Positions 14,925 to 22,837 of a DNA stretch of 26,656 nt are shown one piece after another; the stretch's first letter is position 1; every line of letters begins with the position of its first letter. The notes beneath the pieces were generated by a model. That model did not search any database. It had not been told where the DNA came from and saw only the letters and a list, made by a program, of their open reading frames with translations. The position numbers and the translations under genes are program-made. The DNA comes from Candidatus Kapaibacterium sp. (GTDB lineage Bacteria > Bacteroidota > Ignavibacteria > Palsa-1295). Location of the stretch: the NCBI GenBank assembly GCA_025450975.1, contig JANWLI010000120.1, positions 1 to 26,656 of the forward strand, given 5' to 3'.

Positions 14925-16073
14925 TTACGAGCTAAGCGCCTGCTCGTACGCCTGTTCATAAAGCGGCACGAGCTTTTCCTTTGTGAAATGCTTGACGGCA
15001 TGGTCGTGCGCATTATTCCCGAGGCGCTTGCGGAGATCTTCGTCCTTGAGCAAGGCCATCGTTTTTGCAGCTAGTTCTGCAACGTCGCCCATCGGCACGA
15101 TATAGCCTGTCTCGCCATCGACGTTGACTTCCGGAAGTCCACCAACATCGCTCGAGATCACCGGCACGCCGCAGGCCATAGCCTCGAGCGCCGAGAGGCC
15201 GAAGCTTTCATTGCCCGAAGGGATGAGAAAGACATCGCTTGCCGATAGCAGGGCTGCAAGTTCTGCCTGCTTGCCAAGGAAGCGTGTGTGATTCCAGATG
15301 CCGAGTTCGCGGGCAAGCGATTCGGATTCGCTGCGGTCCGGGCCGTCGCCGATGAGTAAGAACTTTGCCTTGATGCCGGAGTCAAGAATAATCTTGAAGG
15401 CGCGGATCGCGTCGGTCACACGCTTAACTGCACGGAAGTTGGAAACGTGAACAAGGATCCTCTCACCGTTCGGTGCAAGCAGGCGCCGGAGGTTCTTGCT
15501 CTCCATCGGGCGGAAGACTTCCGTATCGATAAAATTCGGAATGACGACGATGTCCTTCTCGACGCCGTAGTTGCCGACCGTTTCATTCTTGAGATATTCG
15601 GAAACACTCGTGACGACATTCGATGCTTCGATCGAATATCGCATCAGTGGCTCGAAACTTGGTTCGAGGCCGACGAGGGTGATGTCCGTACCGTGCAGCG
15701 TCGTGACGATCTTGAGGTCATTGCCCAGCACCTGCTTCGCCAGCAAGGCTGAGGTTGCATGCGGGATGGCGTAGTGTGCGTGGATGAGGTCGAGCTTCTC
15801 ATACTTGGCCACTTCGACCATCTTGCTGGTCAGCGCAAGCTCGTACATCGGAAATTCGAAAAGCGGGTAACTCGACATCTCTACTTCATGGTAGAAGATA
15901 TTGTCGATATAATCCATATTGCCCGATGCACCAAGGCCCGTCAGGCGCATGGGCAGGGCATAGCTAATAAAGTGGACGTGGTGGCCACGCTCGGCAAGCG
16001 ATTTGCCAAGTTCGGTCGCTACAATTCCGGATCCGCCGTATGTGGGGTAACAGGTAATGCCAATATTCATCAT
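14925..16073 (-). CDS. bshA: N-acetyl-alpha-D-glucosaminyl L-malate synthase BshA
   Basis: A GT4 glycosyltransferase of 382 residues that joins GlcNAc from UDP-GlcNAc to L-malate, the first step of bacillithiol synthesis in the cytosol. The hallmark N-terminus GITCYPTYGGSGIVATELG is almost identical to other BshA proteins, followed by HFISYALPMRL, YPLFEFPMYELAL and HAHYAIPHATSA. The donor domain has NFRAVKRV and the EX7E motif in NESFGLSALEAMACG. Translation starts at one of two adjacent ATGs. The deacetylase BshB and ligase BshC are not in the window. It is divergent from the YigZ gene with 83 bp between starts. Confidence 0.93.
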   Translation of the reverse strand: MMNIGITCYPTYGGSGIVATELGKSLAERGHHVHFISYALPMRLTGLGASGNMDYIDNIFYHEVEMSSYPLFEFPMYELALTSKMVEVAKYEKLDLIHAHYAIPHATSALLAKQVLGNDLKIVTTLHGTDITLVGLEPSFEPLMRYSIEASNVVTSVSEYLKNETVGNYGVEKDIVVIPNFIDTEVFRPMESKNLRRLLAPNGERILVHVSNFRAVKRVTDAIRAFKIILDSGIKAKFLLIGDGPDRSESESLARELGIWNHTRFLGKQAELAALLSASDVFLIPSGNESFGLSALEAMACGVPVISSDVGGLPEVNVDGETGYIVPMGDVAELAAKTMALLKDEDLRKRLGNNAHDHAVKHFTKEKLVPLYEQAYEQALSS

Positions 16074-16156
16074 TGCAGAGAATTTACATCAAGTGCTCAC
16101 GTGGTACACAAGTATCGGGTATAAAACTACGAAGAGATTTGTTTACGCAGACCCAT

Positions 16157-16777
16157 ATGTCGGTTGAACAGGATTTTTACCTAACAATAGCAGAGAAACT
16201 ACGAGCAGATGAAGTAAAGGTCGTCGGCTCGCGATTCATTGCCGATATCATTCCTGTCAGTACGAAAGAGCAGATCGAAACACATCTCGAACGTATTCGC
16301 AAGGAGTTCTACGACGCGTCGCATCATTGTTACGCATTTATTCTTGGCGAAAAAGGCGATGTCGTCCGCGCTGCCGACGATGGCGAACCTGGCGGAACAG
16401 CCGGCAAGCCCATCCTCACCGTGCTACAAGGCGCGAAGCTGACGAACGTCATCTGCGTCGTCACCCGCTACTTCGGCGGCACAAAGCTCGGCACCGGCGG
16501 GCTTGTCCGAGCATACACGGAAGCAGCGCAGGAAGCGGTCCGCGCTGCGAAGATCGTCGAAGTGATCCTGACCGATCGCGTGCAGCTAACCTACGGATAC
16601 GACGACACGTCGCTCGTCGAGCGCCTGATGCAGGAGTACGAGACTAAAGCTGAAGATACTGAGTATGGCGATATGGCGACGATCAGCGTGCAGATCAGGA
16701 GGTCGCTGGTTGACAAGTTCAAAGCAGACGTAATCGAACGCTCTAATGCAAGGATAACGCTTCGGCCCAACGATTGA
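16157..16777 (+). CDS. yigZ: YigZ/IMPACT family protein
   Basis: A 206-residue member of the UPF0029/IMPACT family, starting at the ATG at 16157 (MSVEQDFYLTIAEKLR); an upstream in-frame ATG at 16073 would add an implausible basic leader. The N-terminal domain contains the signature DDGEPGGTAGKPIL and VVTRYFGGTKLGTGGLVRAY, and the C-terminal 70 or so residues fit the DUF1949 ferredoxin-like domain. Bacterial YigZ proteins are thought to contact nucleic acid or ribosomes, and some have been linked to proline dipeptidase-type genes; the biochemical role is unsettled. The last 35 bases overlap the 3' end of the opposite-strand membrane peptidase gene. Confidence 0.92.
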   Translation: MSVEQDFYLTIAEKLRADEVKVVGSRFIADIIPVSTKEQIETHLERIRKEFYDASHHCYAFILGEKGDVVRAADDGEPGGTAGKPILTVLQGAKLTNVICVVTRYFGGTKLGTGGLVRAYTEAAQEAVRAAKIVEVILTDRVQLTYGYDDTSLVERLMQEYETKAEDTEYGDMATISVQIRRSLVDKFKADVIERSNARITLRPND

Positions 16778-18902
16778 CCTTGCGGTCGATAATATCATGC
16801 GCTTTACGGACTCTCGGGCTCAGCGTATTCGGATCGACAAAGACCGGCAAGGCCTGCCACTCATGGACTGCAGCGGAATACTGACCCCGAGTCTCGTTGT
16901 GCAGCGTCCGCAGCATGACGTAGCCTACCCGCACGCTATCAGGCATTGGCGACTCCCAGGCATGATCGTAGAGGGCCTGGGGGAGTTTATCGCCGATAAG
17001 GCCATAGCGATAGTCGAGAAACTTCCCGATGTTAAAGACGGAGTCCTCAAGGATAAGTCGCATGCCGAGCGCAGAGATGAAGCGTGTATCATTTGGCGCG
17101 TACCGAATTGCTTCATCGTAATGCGCTTTCATCTGGAGCGTGTCGCCTGATGCGAGAAATTTCATATCACCGAGGAGACTGGCGAGCGATACTCTTCCAT
17201 TAGGCAACTGAATTCTCGGGTCGTCGCTGAGTATAGCAACGGCATCGCTAAATTTATTCTGCTTTATCTTTGAAAAGACCATCCCTCTCAGGGCATCCGT
17301 GCGAGTAGAGTCTTCACTGTATGCTTGCTTATACAATTCGAACGCTGCGGCATGGTCGTCGGCGTTATATGCTTCGTGAGCCTCATGGACTAGCCGGCCG
17401 ATACGTCGCAGGCATGCCTGATTCACGACAGACGTCCGCTCGAAGTAGTAGCGAGCCATGATAGAATCCGACGGGGTCATTGGTATATCGATGCGAAGTG
17501 TTCGCTGCCACTCCGCATCGAGTGTTTCGAGCGATTTGCCGTAGACTTCTTCGTAGTCGCGCGAAGTGTAAAGCGCCATAAATTTCTGCGGCCCGTACGT
17601 AGCGATGAGAAATTTTGCGAATGATCCGGAAAGGATGTAGCTCGTAGTCGGCGCTGTGGATGCGAAGCCGGTGAACTGCATGAATGGCGTGATACCGGAT
17701 GCGTACTTCATCGCCAGCGCCCAGCGGGAGAGGTCGTCGGAGGTCCGAAGGCCGTCGTAGTCAGCTTCCACAGCTTCAGCCGAGCCTTCGGTGAGGCCTG
17801 TGCTCCAGCTTGCGTAGAACGGGAAGCTGCCGTATGGTTTGAGCAGCACATGGACAAGCTCATGCTTAAGTGAAGAGAGATTCTCCTCGGCGATATGCAG
17901 CGTGCCCAGCCAGGGCTTGGCGATGCTGGCCCGGCGGGTGCCGACGAACTTGTGAAGCTCTTGTGTTGTGGGATACACATAGAGATCGATCCACTGTGTC
18001 GTATCTACTTCCGGATACACCGCCACAATTTCCGCCAGCGATGCGCGAATATCGTAGCGGAGAATGTCTACTTCCTCCCCGCGAAACGATGAGTCGTGAT
18101 GCACCGTAACCCAGCCGACAAAAAAACTCTTGTCGAGTTTCTCTTCAACATTCCCGTGACTCAGCTCGCCGAAGAAAGCGGCGCCATGAATAATGGATTC
18201 GATCGTGAGAAAAGCAAAGATCGTGTGCAGGATGTAAAAGCGTATCGGTGGATCTTTTTTTGCAGCTTTATATGCTTTCCGCTCACTTTTTGAAACGGCA
18301 AAAAAGATAAGCAACGCCGCAAAGAGCATATAGCCGAAGACGGCATAATCATAGCGGAATCCCAGCTCGATATAATCATCCCAGATAAAGCCGGGGAAGT
18401 ACCCATACTGCCATCCGTATGTAAATACTTGCGGCGAGATATAGCCCGGAACAAGTGAGATAAAAAATGAAAGGACCCAGATGCCGATCACGAAGAGCTT
18501 CCTTCTGATCGGCGAAGCCGATAGCCCACAGAAAGCGCCGAAGAGTGTTCCGGTCACCGTGCTTGGCAAAACGATATGGGCATAGTATCCCATGCCATGC
18601 CACAGGTCGCAGCTCTCTACAAATATCAGAGAAATGATAACCGGCAAAATAATTGCCGGAAGCACTGCGAGCCATATTCGGAATAGCACCTGAACGAGTG
18701 GCTCGTCTCTATTTGCCTGCACATACTTCGCCGCAAACCACATGACCGGCAGGCTGCCGAAGAGGGCGACCAGCGACGAATACTCAAAGCTCAGGACGCG
18801 GAAGAGGGGGCTGCCGAAGACGATGATCCCGACGGCGACGAGTCCGTAATAGGCAGCAAGCCGGATGGCAGATTTTCGTACTGACTTTAGCGCTAGGGGC
18901 AC
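16743..18902 (-). CDS. Seven-helix membrane protein with zinc-peptidase (MA-like) domain and C-terminal repeats
   Basis: A 719-residue protein from a GTG start. Seven hydrophobic segments lie near residues 12-34, 41-61, 72-95, 106-128, 134-155, 184-205 and 222-244. Basic loops after helices 4 (PIRRK) and 6 (KSERKAYKAAKK) put the N-terminus inside and everything after residue 245 outside the cytoplasm. The soluble part carries the zinc motif HELVH (347-351) and a downstream TEGSAE (371-376) that supplies the third ligand, then SGSFAKFLIATYGPQKFMALY, the usual end of Peptidase_MA_2-type domains. From about residue 500 helical TPR-like repeats follow. The architecture is unfamiliar to me; substrate and role are unknown. 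Overlaps yigZ by 35 bases. Confidence 0.82.
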   Translation of the reverse strand: MPLALKSVRKSAIRLAAYYGLVAVGIIVFGSPLFRVLSFEYSSLVALFGSLPVMWFAAKYVQANRDEPLVQVLFRIWLAVLPAIILPVIISLIFVESCDLWHGMGYYAHIVLPSTVTGTLFGAFCGLSASPIRRKLFVIGIWVLSFFISLVPGYISPQVFTYGWQYGYFPGFIWDDYIELGFRYDYAVFGYMLFAALLIFFAVSKSERKAYKAAKKDPPIRFYILHTIFAFLTIESIIHGAAFFGELSHGNVEEKLDKSFFVGWVTVHHDSSFRGEEVDILRYDIRASLAEIVAVYPEVDTTQWIDLYVYPTTQELHKFVGTRRASIAKPWLGTLHIAEENLSSLKHELVHVLLKPYGSFPFYASWSTGLTEGSAEAVEADYDGLRTSDDLSRWALAMKYASGITPFMQFTGFASTAPTTSYILSGSFAKFLIATYGPQKFMALYTSRDYEEVYGKSLETLDAEWQRTLRIDIPMTPSDSIMARYYFERTSVVNQACLRRIGRLVHEAHEAYNADDHAAAFELYKQAYSEDSTRTDALRGMVFSKIKQNKFSDAVAILSDDPRIQLPNGRVSLASLLGDMKFLASGDTLQMKAHYDEAIRYAPNDTRFISALGMRLILEDSVFNIGKFLDYRYGLIGDKLPQALYDHAWESPMPDSVRVGYVMLRTLHNETRGQYSAAVHEWQALPVFVDPNTLSPRVRKAHDIIDRKVNRWAEALSLH

Positions 18903-18943
18903 AATAATCCGTAAGTTTGCACAAAGTTACACATTACTATCGA

Positions 18944-19243
18944 ATGGCAGCAGTATTAGTCACCATCAGTTATAAGATCAAAACCGGTAACGCGAACGAA
19001 TATATTGCCGCGGCCCGCGACTTTGTCGCAAAGGTCAACGCTGCACAACCTTCGGTCAATGTAACCCTCTATGTCGATGACGACGAAGCCAATCACTTCA
19101 CGGAAGTCTACGAATGTCCGGACGCCGGAAGTTACGATACCCTTGAGGATAGCTACACGGACGAGATCCGTTCGCTCGTATCGAAGGTCGCAGGCTGTGT
19201 CGACGGCAGGCAGGCAGTGAAGGTATTGACCAAGCGCGCCTAA
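18944..19243 (+). CDS. Small alpha/beta protein, possibly dimeric alpha-beta barrel
   Basis: A 99-residue soluble protein from the ATG at 18944 (MAAVLVTISYKIKTG). The order beta (VLVTISYKI), helix (NEYIAAARDFVAKVN), beta (NVTLYVDDD), beta (HFTEVYECPD), helix (LEDSYTDEIRSLVSKV), beta (RQAVKVLTKR) suits the dimeric alpha-beta barrel fold of antibiotic-biosynthesis-monooxygenase-like proteins. No catalytic residues are diagnostic, and I cannot name it. It is divergent from the membrane peptidase gene (41 bp apart) and ends 59 bp before tRNA-Val. Confidence 0.75.
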   Translation: MAAVLVTISYKIKTGNANEYIAAARDFVAKVNAAQPSVNVTLYVDDDEANHFTEVYECPDAGSYDTLEDSYTDEIRSLVSKVAGCVDGRQAVKVLTKRA

Positions 19244-19302
19244 AATAGGCCCCCATAGCGGAACAACCGGTGCACGCGGGCTGTTTCAACCTTCCCTTTT
19301 TC

Positions 19303-19376
19303 GGGCAATTGGCGCAGTTGGTTAGCGCGTTTCCTTGACATGGAAAAGGTCACAGGTTCGAATCCTGTATTGCCCA
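19303..19376 (+). tRNA. tRNA-Val (anticodon GAC)
   Basis: The full cloverleaf is visible. The acceptor arms GGGCAAT (19303-19309) and ATTGCCC (19369-19375) pair over 7 bp. The D stem is GCGC/GCGC, and the anticodon stem TTTCC/GGAAA encloses TTGACAT with anticodon GAC. The T arm ACAGG-TTCGAAT-CCTGT and discriminator A complete it. CCA is not encoded. A terminator follows at 19391. Confidence 0.96.
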
Positions 19377-19390
19377 CAAATGTCGAAAAG

Positions 19391-19413
19391 CCGAGGTTTG
19401 CCTCGGTTTTTTT
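19391..19413 (+). terminator. Rho-independent terminator after tRNA-Val
   Basis: CCGAGG and CCTCGG pair around TTTG and are followed by seven T. An A-run on the left makes it possibly bidirectional. It sits 14 bp after the tRNA. Confidence 0.9.
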
Positions 19414-19518
19414 CGTTGGCGTTGCATTTTCGGATTGGCTGCCTAACCGATGCGAATCATTTTCAGGGGGGCTTTGATATAAGTACTGCGAGTTAGCATC
19501 AATGTCACTTCTGAAACT

Positions 19519-21483
19519 ATGCTCAAAACCCTTCTTTACCTCGTCACGCTGACGGTTCTTGGGACACCCGCATTTAGCCAGCGAAGCGGAGTCTGGGACA
19601 TTGTACCCTATCCGGGGACGCAGAATTTCGGCACCGGCCAGCAAACACTCATTTCCGCTGCGAATTCCGCTGACATCGCAACGATCACCGATGCGACCAG
19701 TGGTACCTTTCAGCACGAAGTTCGCGTTTCTCACGATAGCGGGAGCACATGGCAAACGCTCCTGACCGAACGTATCGGAAGCATACGATGGTGGGCTATT
19801 CACCACCCCCTACCATCTACATATTTAGTCGTAGGAGATTCAATGCAAGATCTCGGAAAATTCGGCGAGAATCGCGCCTATAAATTTTTCGGACTGTTTT
19901 ACTTCAGTAATAACAATGGCCTCCTGTGGAAGAAAACGGTGCTCGACAGCAATACGATCGTCTACTCGGGGTTCATGCAAAATGAACTTGAAGGTGCTTT
20001 GATCGTAGGGTATCCCGGGAATGTATACGATTCAGCAGCAAATCAGCCGCAGGACTCGCTGCTTGTCACTACCGATGGCTGGCAAACGTGGACCACGCGC
20101 GGCTTACCTCCAGGAGGAAAGGGATGCTGGCAGTTAGTGGGGTTAGGAAAACAATCATATCTCACCTACTCCTTCAACCCACAAACATGCTATGTTACAA
20201 CCGATGACGGAGCACACTGGGATGTTCGTGCGGTGATGTTTGGTAATTATGGAGTTAATCATATTACTGCAATTACGCCAGAGCATCTCGTAGCGGTTGG
20301 CGGCAGATGGAAAGCAAATGTTGTTCATACATTCATGTACGAGTCATTTGACCAGGCCAAGACCTGGACCGTACGTCTTGACACTGCGCTGGGTACGACC
20401 AGCGGATTTTCTTCTGTCTCGTTCAGCGAAGATAAATTACACGGTGTTGCAATGGGTAGCAGTATTCTGAGAACAGAAGATGGAGGAGTTACCTGGCAAT
20501 TCGATGATCTCCCATTCGAACTCGGCCTTTATCCATTCCCTGCAAGAGGTGTCTATTGCGCGAGCTCGGACTTTGCACTTGCGGTGATGACGCAAGATCA
20601 ATTGTTGCGATTTAATGGGGAGACAACATTACGCGCACCGAAACTGCATTATCACGAGCCTGGGCCTCTACCGCTTGGCCCAACAGAAATTGCATGGACA
20701 CCCATCAAAGGTGCAACCGCATACCGTTTACAGGTCGCAGGGAAACCTCTTAATCAGAATACTTACGATAGTACGGTCTATCGAACACCATTGTTCGACA
20801 CGCTTGTCAGCGATACAGTGGTTCTCTTCAATGCTGAAGTCGCATATTTCGCGTATTACGTTCGTGTCGAAGCTGTGAACGATACAGAACACAGTACGTG
20901 GAGTCAAAAGGCTGCATTGTTCTATACCGTTTCTGCACCGGGGAAAAAATTGCCGCCTAAGATAGTGTCGCCTGCTAAGGGAGAGCATCTTTCTAATTCC
21001 GTCACGCTCGTATGGACTCCTGTTGAAGGTGCCACTTCCTATGAAGTGAAGTTATGGCTTGAATATGCTGTGCCCCTCGTAGATACTGTGGTTACTTCAA
21101 CGAGTATTACCTTAACGGATCTTAGAGCACCCTATTTATATGCCGTGCAGATCCGTGCGCTGGGCGAGGAGGATTCTACTGATTGGTCGAATGGTGATTT
21201 CTATTTTTATATGGATGTTCCGGCGGATGTTCCTGTATCCAGGGAGGTTGAATTCGCCATGTTTCCGAATCCGGCTCAGAATGAACTTCATGTGAGGTGC
21301 CCATTGCTTGAGACAAATTCGAAGATCATTATTTTCGATATTATGGGTAATCGTCTATCTGTGCCTCATCGTAAAGAGGCAAGTGAAGTGGTGTTTGATT
21401 TACGATCTGTTCCTTCTGGTGTCTATACTCTCGTTATTGAAGGAAATGATCGAATCGTGAGACGTTTAAGCGTCGTACGGTAG
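19519..21483 (+). CDS. Secreted Asp-box beta-propeller protein with FN3 domains and T9SS sorting domain
   Basis: A 654-residue exported protein with a signal peptide (MLKTLLYLVTLTVLGTPAFS). Residues 25-370 contain six Asp-box-like motifs: SHDSGSTW (71), SNNNGLLW (130), TTDGWQTW (184), TTDDGAHW (227), SFDQAKTW (276) and TEDGGVTW (319), as in sialidase/VPS10-type propellers. No sialidase catalytic arginine triad is apparent. Two fibronectin-III-like domains follow (near 373-475 and 482-575; TEIAWTPIKGATAYRLQV and VTLVWTPVEGATSYEVKL). The last 70 residues (MFPNPAQNELHV ... PSGVYTLVIE) are a textbook type A sorting domain for type IX secretion. It is probably a surface or released binding or structural protein. 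It is flanked by terminators. Confidence 0.9.
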   Translation: MLKTLLYLVTLTVLGTPAFSQRSGVWDIVPYPGTQNFGTGQQTLISAANSADIATITDATSGTFQHEVRVSHDSGSTWQTLLTERIGSIRWWAIHHPLPSTYLVVGDSMQDLGKFGENRAYKFFGLFYFSNNNGLLWKKTVLDSNTIVYSGFMQNELEGALIVGYPGNVYDSAANQPQDSLLVTTDGWQTWTTRGLPPGGKGCWQLVGLGKQSYLTYSFNPQTCYVTTDDGAHWDVRAVMFGNYGVNHITAITPEHLVAVGGRWKANVVHTFMYESFDQAKTWTVRLDTALGTTSGFSSVSFSEDKLHGVAMGSSILRTEDGGVTWQFDDLPFELGLYPFPARGVYCASSDFALAVMTQDQLLRFNGETTLRAPKLHYHEPGPLPLGPTEIAWTPIKGATAYRLQVAGKPLNQNTYDSTVYRTPLFDTLVSDTVVLFNAEVAYFAYYVRVEAVNDTEHSTWSQKAALFYTVSAPGKKLPPKIVSPAKGEHLSNSVTLVWTPVEGATSYEVKLWLEYAVPLVDTVVTSTSITLTDLRAPYLYAVQIRALGEEDSTDWSNGDFYFYMDVPADVPVSREVEFAMFPNPAQNELHVRCPLLETNSKIIIFDIMGNRLSVPHRKEASEVVFDLRSVPSGVYTLVIEGNDRIVRRLSVVR

Positions 21484-21508
21484 GCAGAACCACTTGAATG
21501 TGAATTTC

Positions 21509-21537
21509 AAAAAAAAGCCGGATTTTCCGGCTTTTTT
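21509..21537. terminator. Bidirectional terminator between convergent genes
   Basis: GCCGGA and TCCGGC form a 6-bp stem around TTT, with an A-run on the left and six T on the right. It can end both the propeller gene (plus strand) and the RDD gene (minus strand), whose stop is at 21541-21543. Confidence 0.88.
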
Positions 21538-21540
21538 CGT

Positions 21541-22082
21541 TTATGTCTTGACCACAACCGATCCGGCCAGGATATCATGGATAGCACGCCTGCGAGGGTT
21601 CGAGAACATGCTGATCAGCTCAGCAAGAATCCAGATAAAAGTGGCGAAATTTAGTAACTTGATCGCCAGACTGTTTTCCGAGACGTCATAGGTACGATCA
21701 TATAGATAATCGCAAAGCATTCAATAAGTACCAGTGGTGCATCGCGGTAAATGGCACGTCGCATCCCGATGAAGCTTTTTTCGTCCTGCTCATCGAGAAC
21801 CTGAATTCTAGTGACCATCTTTCCGATCGTCTGACCGTATTTCCCGGTCATCCAGAACGAGTAGAAGAACATAAGGAGAATGTTGATCGACGTAATGAGA
21901 ACGGTATTCTCCACTGTCGTATACTTGCCAAATGACTCCCCCGTCATAATCCTGAAGTTGATATCTTCGAAGACGACCAACTCTTCGATCAGGTAGATAG
22001 GTATGAATATGAGTCCATCGATAAATCCTCCGGGAAGAAATTTACGCAAAAAAAAGCCCCTGCGTTCACGCAAGGGCTTCAA
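21541..22082 (-). pseudogene. RDD-family membrane protein, frameshifted
   Basis: Homology to RDD-family membrane proteins runs through two frames. The first frame (22082 to 21651) carries KFLPGGFIDGLIF, YGQTIGKMVTRIQVLDE and hydrophobic segments, then ends abruptly in MTSRKTVWRSSY. The next frame continues at once with LAIKLLNFATFIWILAEL and the family's C-terminal signature RRRAIHDILAGSVVVKT, stopping at 21541. Restoring one base in the homopolymer at 21674-21677 joins them into about 180 codons, a normal length. The gene also lacks an ATG near its 5' end: 22082 is a TTG, and its first codons coincide with a terminator. It may be a decaying gene, or the shift may be a sequence error. Confidence 0.78.
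22048..22079 (-). terminator. Terminator of the CADD-type gene, overlapping the RDD 5' end
   Basis: Read on the minus strand, AAGCCCTTGCG and CGCAGGGGCTT pair in 10 of 11 positions around TGAA (22054-22079) and run into eight T. It starts 27 bp after the CADD-type stop and occupies the first codons of the RDD frame. Confidence 0.82.
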
Positions 22083-22105
22083 TGTAGCCTGTAGCAGCTA
22101 TGCCA

Positions 22106-22786
22106 CTAGTTACACATGATCTTATTCTCGCGCACAACGCCGCTCAGAAGCTCGTAGTACGCTTTTGCAACCGAGCGTGCTGCTTCAATGGCCTTGGCCT
22201 CGTCTTCGGGCGTAGCGACGAGTTCTGCGAGCATATCCATCTCTGCACGACGATGGATCTCGTCGGCATGCTCATGGACGCGGAAGAAGGAGAGTCCCTC
22301 GTTCGAGGTAACGCCGTAAAACTTCGTCAGGCCGTCGATCTTTGTTTTGGAGACTTCCGGTATCTGCGACTCATACGCGTAGAGGGCTGCGACACCTTCG
22401 AGGGTCGATCCATTGCGGGTGATCGAGCCGAGCGTTGCTGCAAGGGCATTGGTCTCAGCATACGGCGCTGCGTTGCGGACATCGTCACGGCTGCATCCTA
22501 ATGCATCCGAGAAACGGAGCCAGAGCTCGGGATGATTATCGGTGCCACGCTCTTCTTCGAGCAGGTTTTCCAGAAGCTGCTGGCGGTGCTCGAGCTTCTC
22601 TGTGTTTGCATGCACGGCGCTTACGTAGCGTGGGAAATTGCGCTCGAACTGGTAGTACTGCTCGGCGTAGTCCTTCAGGTCGGCATTGGAAAGCGTCCCT
22701 GCATTCCATGCCTGGTAAAAGGGATGGTTGAGCACTGCGTATTCGGCGATGGCAGCATCGAGCCGGCTGAAGAAGTCATTGGTCAT
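22106..22786 (-). CDS. CADD-type diiron protein, putative self-sacrificing pABA synthase
   Basis: A 226-residue all-helical protein of the heme-oxygenase-like diiron superfamily, close to the chlamydial CADD folate protein. From MTNDFF as residue 1 (an ATG at 22798 would add four residues), the expected metal ligands are present: Glu78, His85, Glu139, His171, Asp175 and His178. Tyr24, Tyr40 and Lys149 also fall exactly three positions before the Tyr27, Tyr43 and Lys152 that I recall for chlamydial CADD, where the enzyme turns its own tyrosine into p-aminobenzoate. The function is therefore probably pABA supply for folate, bypassing PabABC. It has its own promoter-like box and terminator, so it seems to be a single-gene unit. 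Confidence 0.87.
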   Translation of the reverse strand: MTNDFFSRLDAAIAEYAVLNHPFYQAWNAGTLSNADLKDYAEQYYQFERNFPRYVSAVHANTEKLEHRQQLLENLLEEERGTDNHPELWLRFSDALGCSRDDVRNAAPYAETNALAATLGSITRNGSTLEGVAALYAYESQIPEVSKTKIDGLTKFYGVTSNEGLSFFRVHEHADEIHRRAEMDMLAELVATPEDEAKAIEAARSVAKAYYELLSGVVRENKIMCN

Positions 22787-22808
22787 AGGATTCTGCATTA
22801 TAGTTATA

Positions 22809-22837
22809 CAAAAATACCGAAAATTTATTTCCCTAAA
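22809..22837 (-). promoter_or_regulatory. Bacteroidota-type promoter candidate for the CADD-type gene
   Basis: On the minus strand TTTA (22834-22837) and TATTTTTG (22809-22816) are 17 bases apart, close to the -33 TTTG / -7 TAnnTTTG pattern with one mismatch. The -7 box ends 10 bp before the ATG at 22798 and 22 bp before the ATG at 22786, which favours the latter start. It overlaps the 3' end of the S9 peptidase gene. Confidence 0.42.

Noticed and set aside
14925..16073. Complete bacillithiol operon
   Set aside because: Only bshA is here; neither a BshB-type deacetylase nor BshC is encoded in the window.
19303..19376. tRNA-Val as an integration site for a mobile island
   Set aside because: I looked for a repeat of the tRNA 3' end in the following sequence and for an integrase, and found neither.
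19519..21483. Active sialidase
   Set aside because: Asp-box motifs are present, but the catalytic arginines and the tyrosine/glutamate pair cannot be identified, so only a propeller fold is claimed.
21660..21700. Programmed -1 frameshift in the RDD gene
   Set aside because: No X XXY YYZ heptamer or following structure is evident; a lost base in the homopolymer explains the break more simply.
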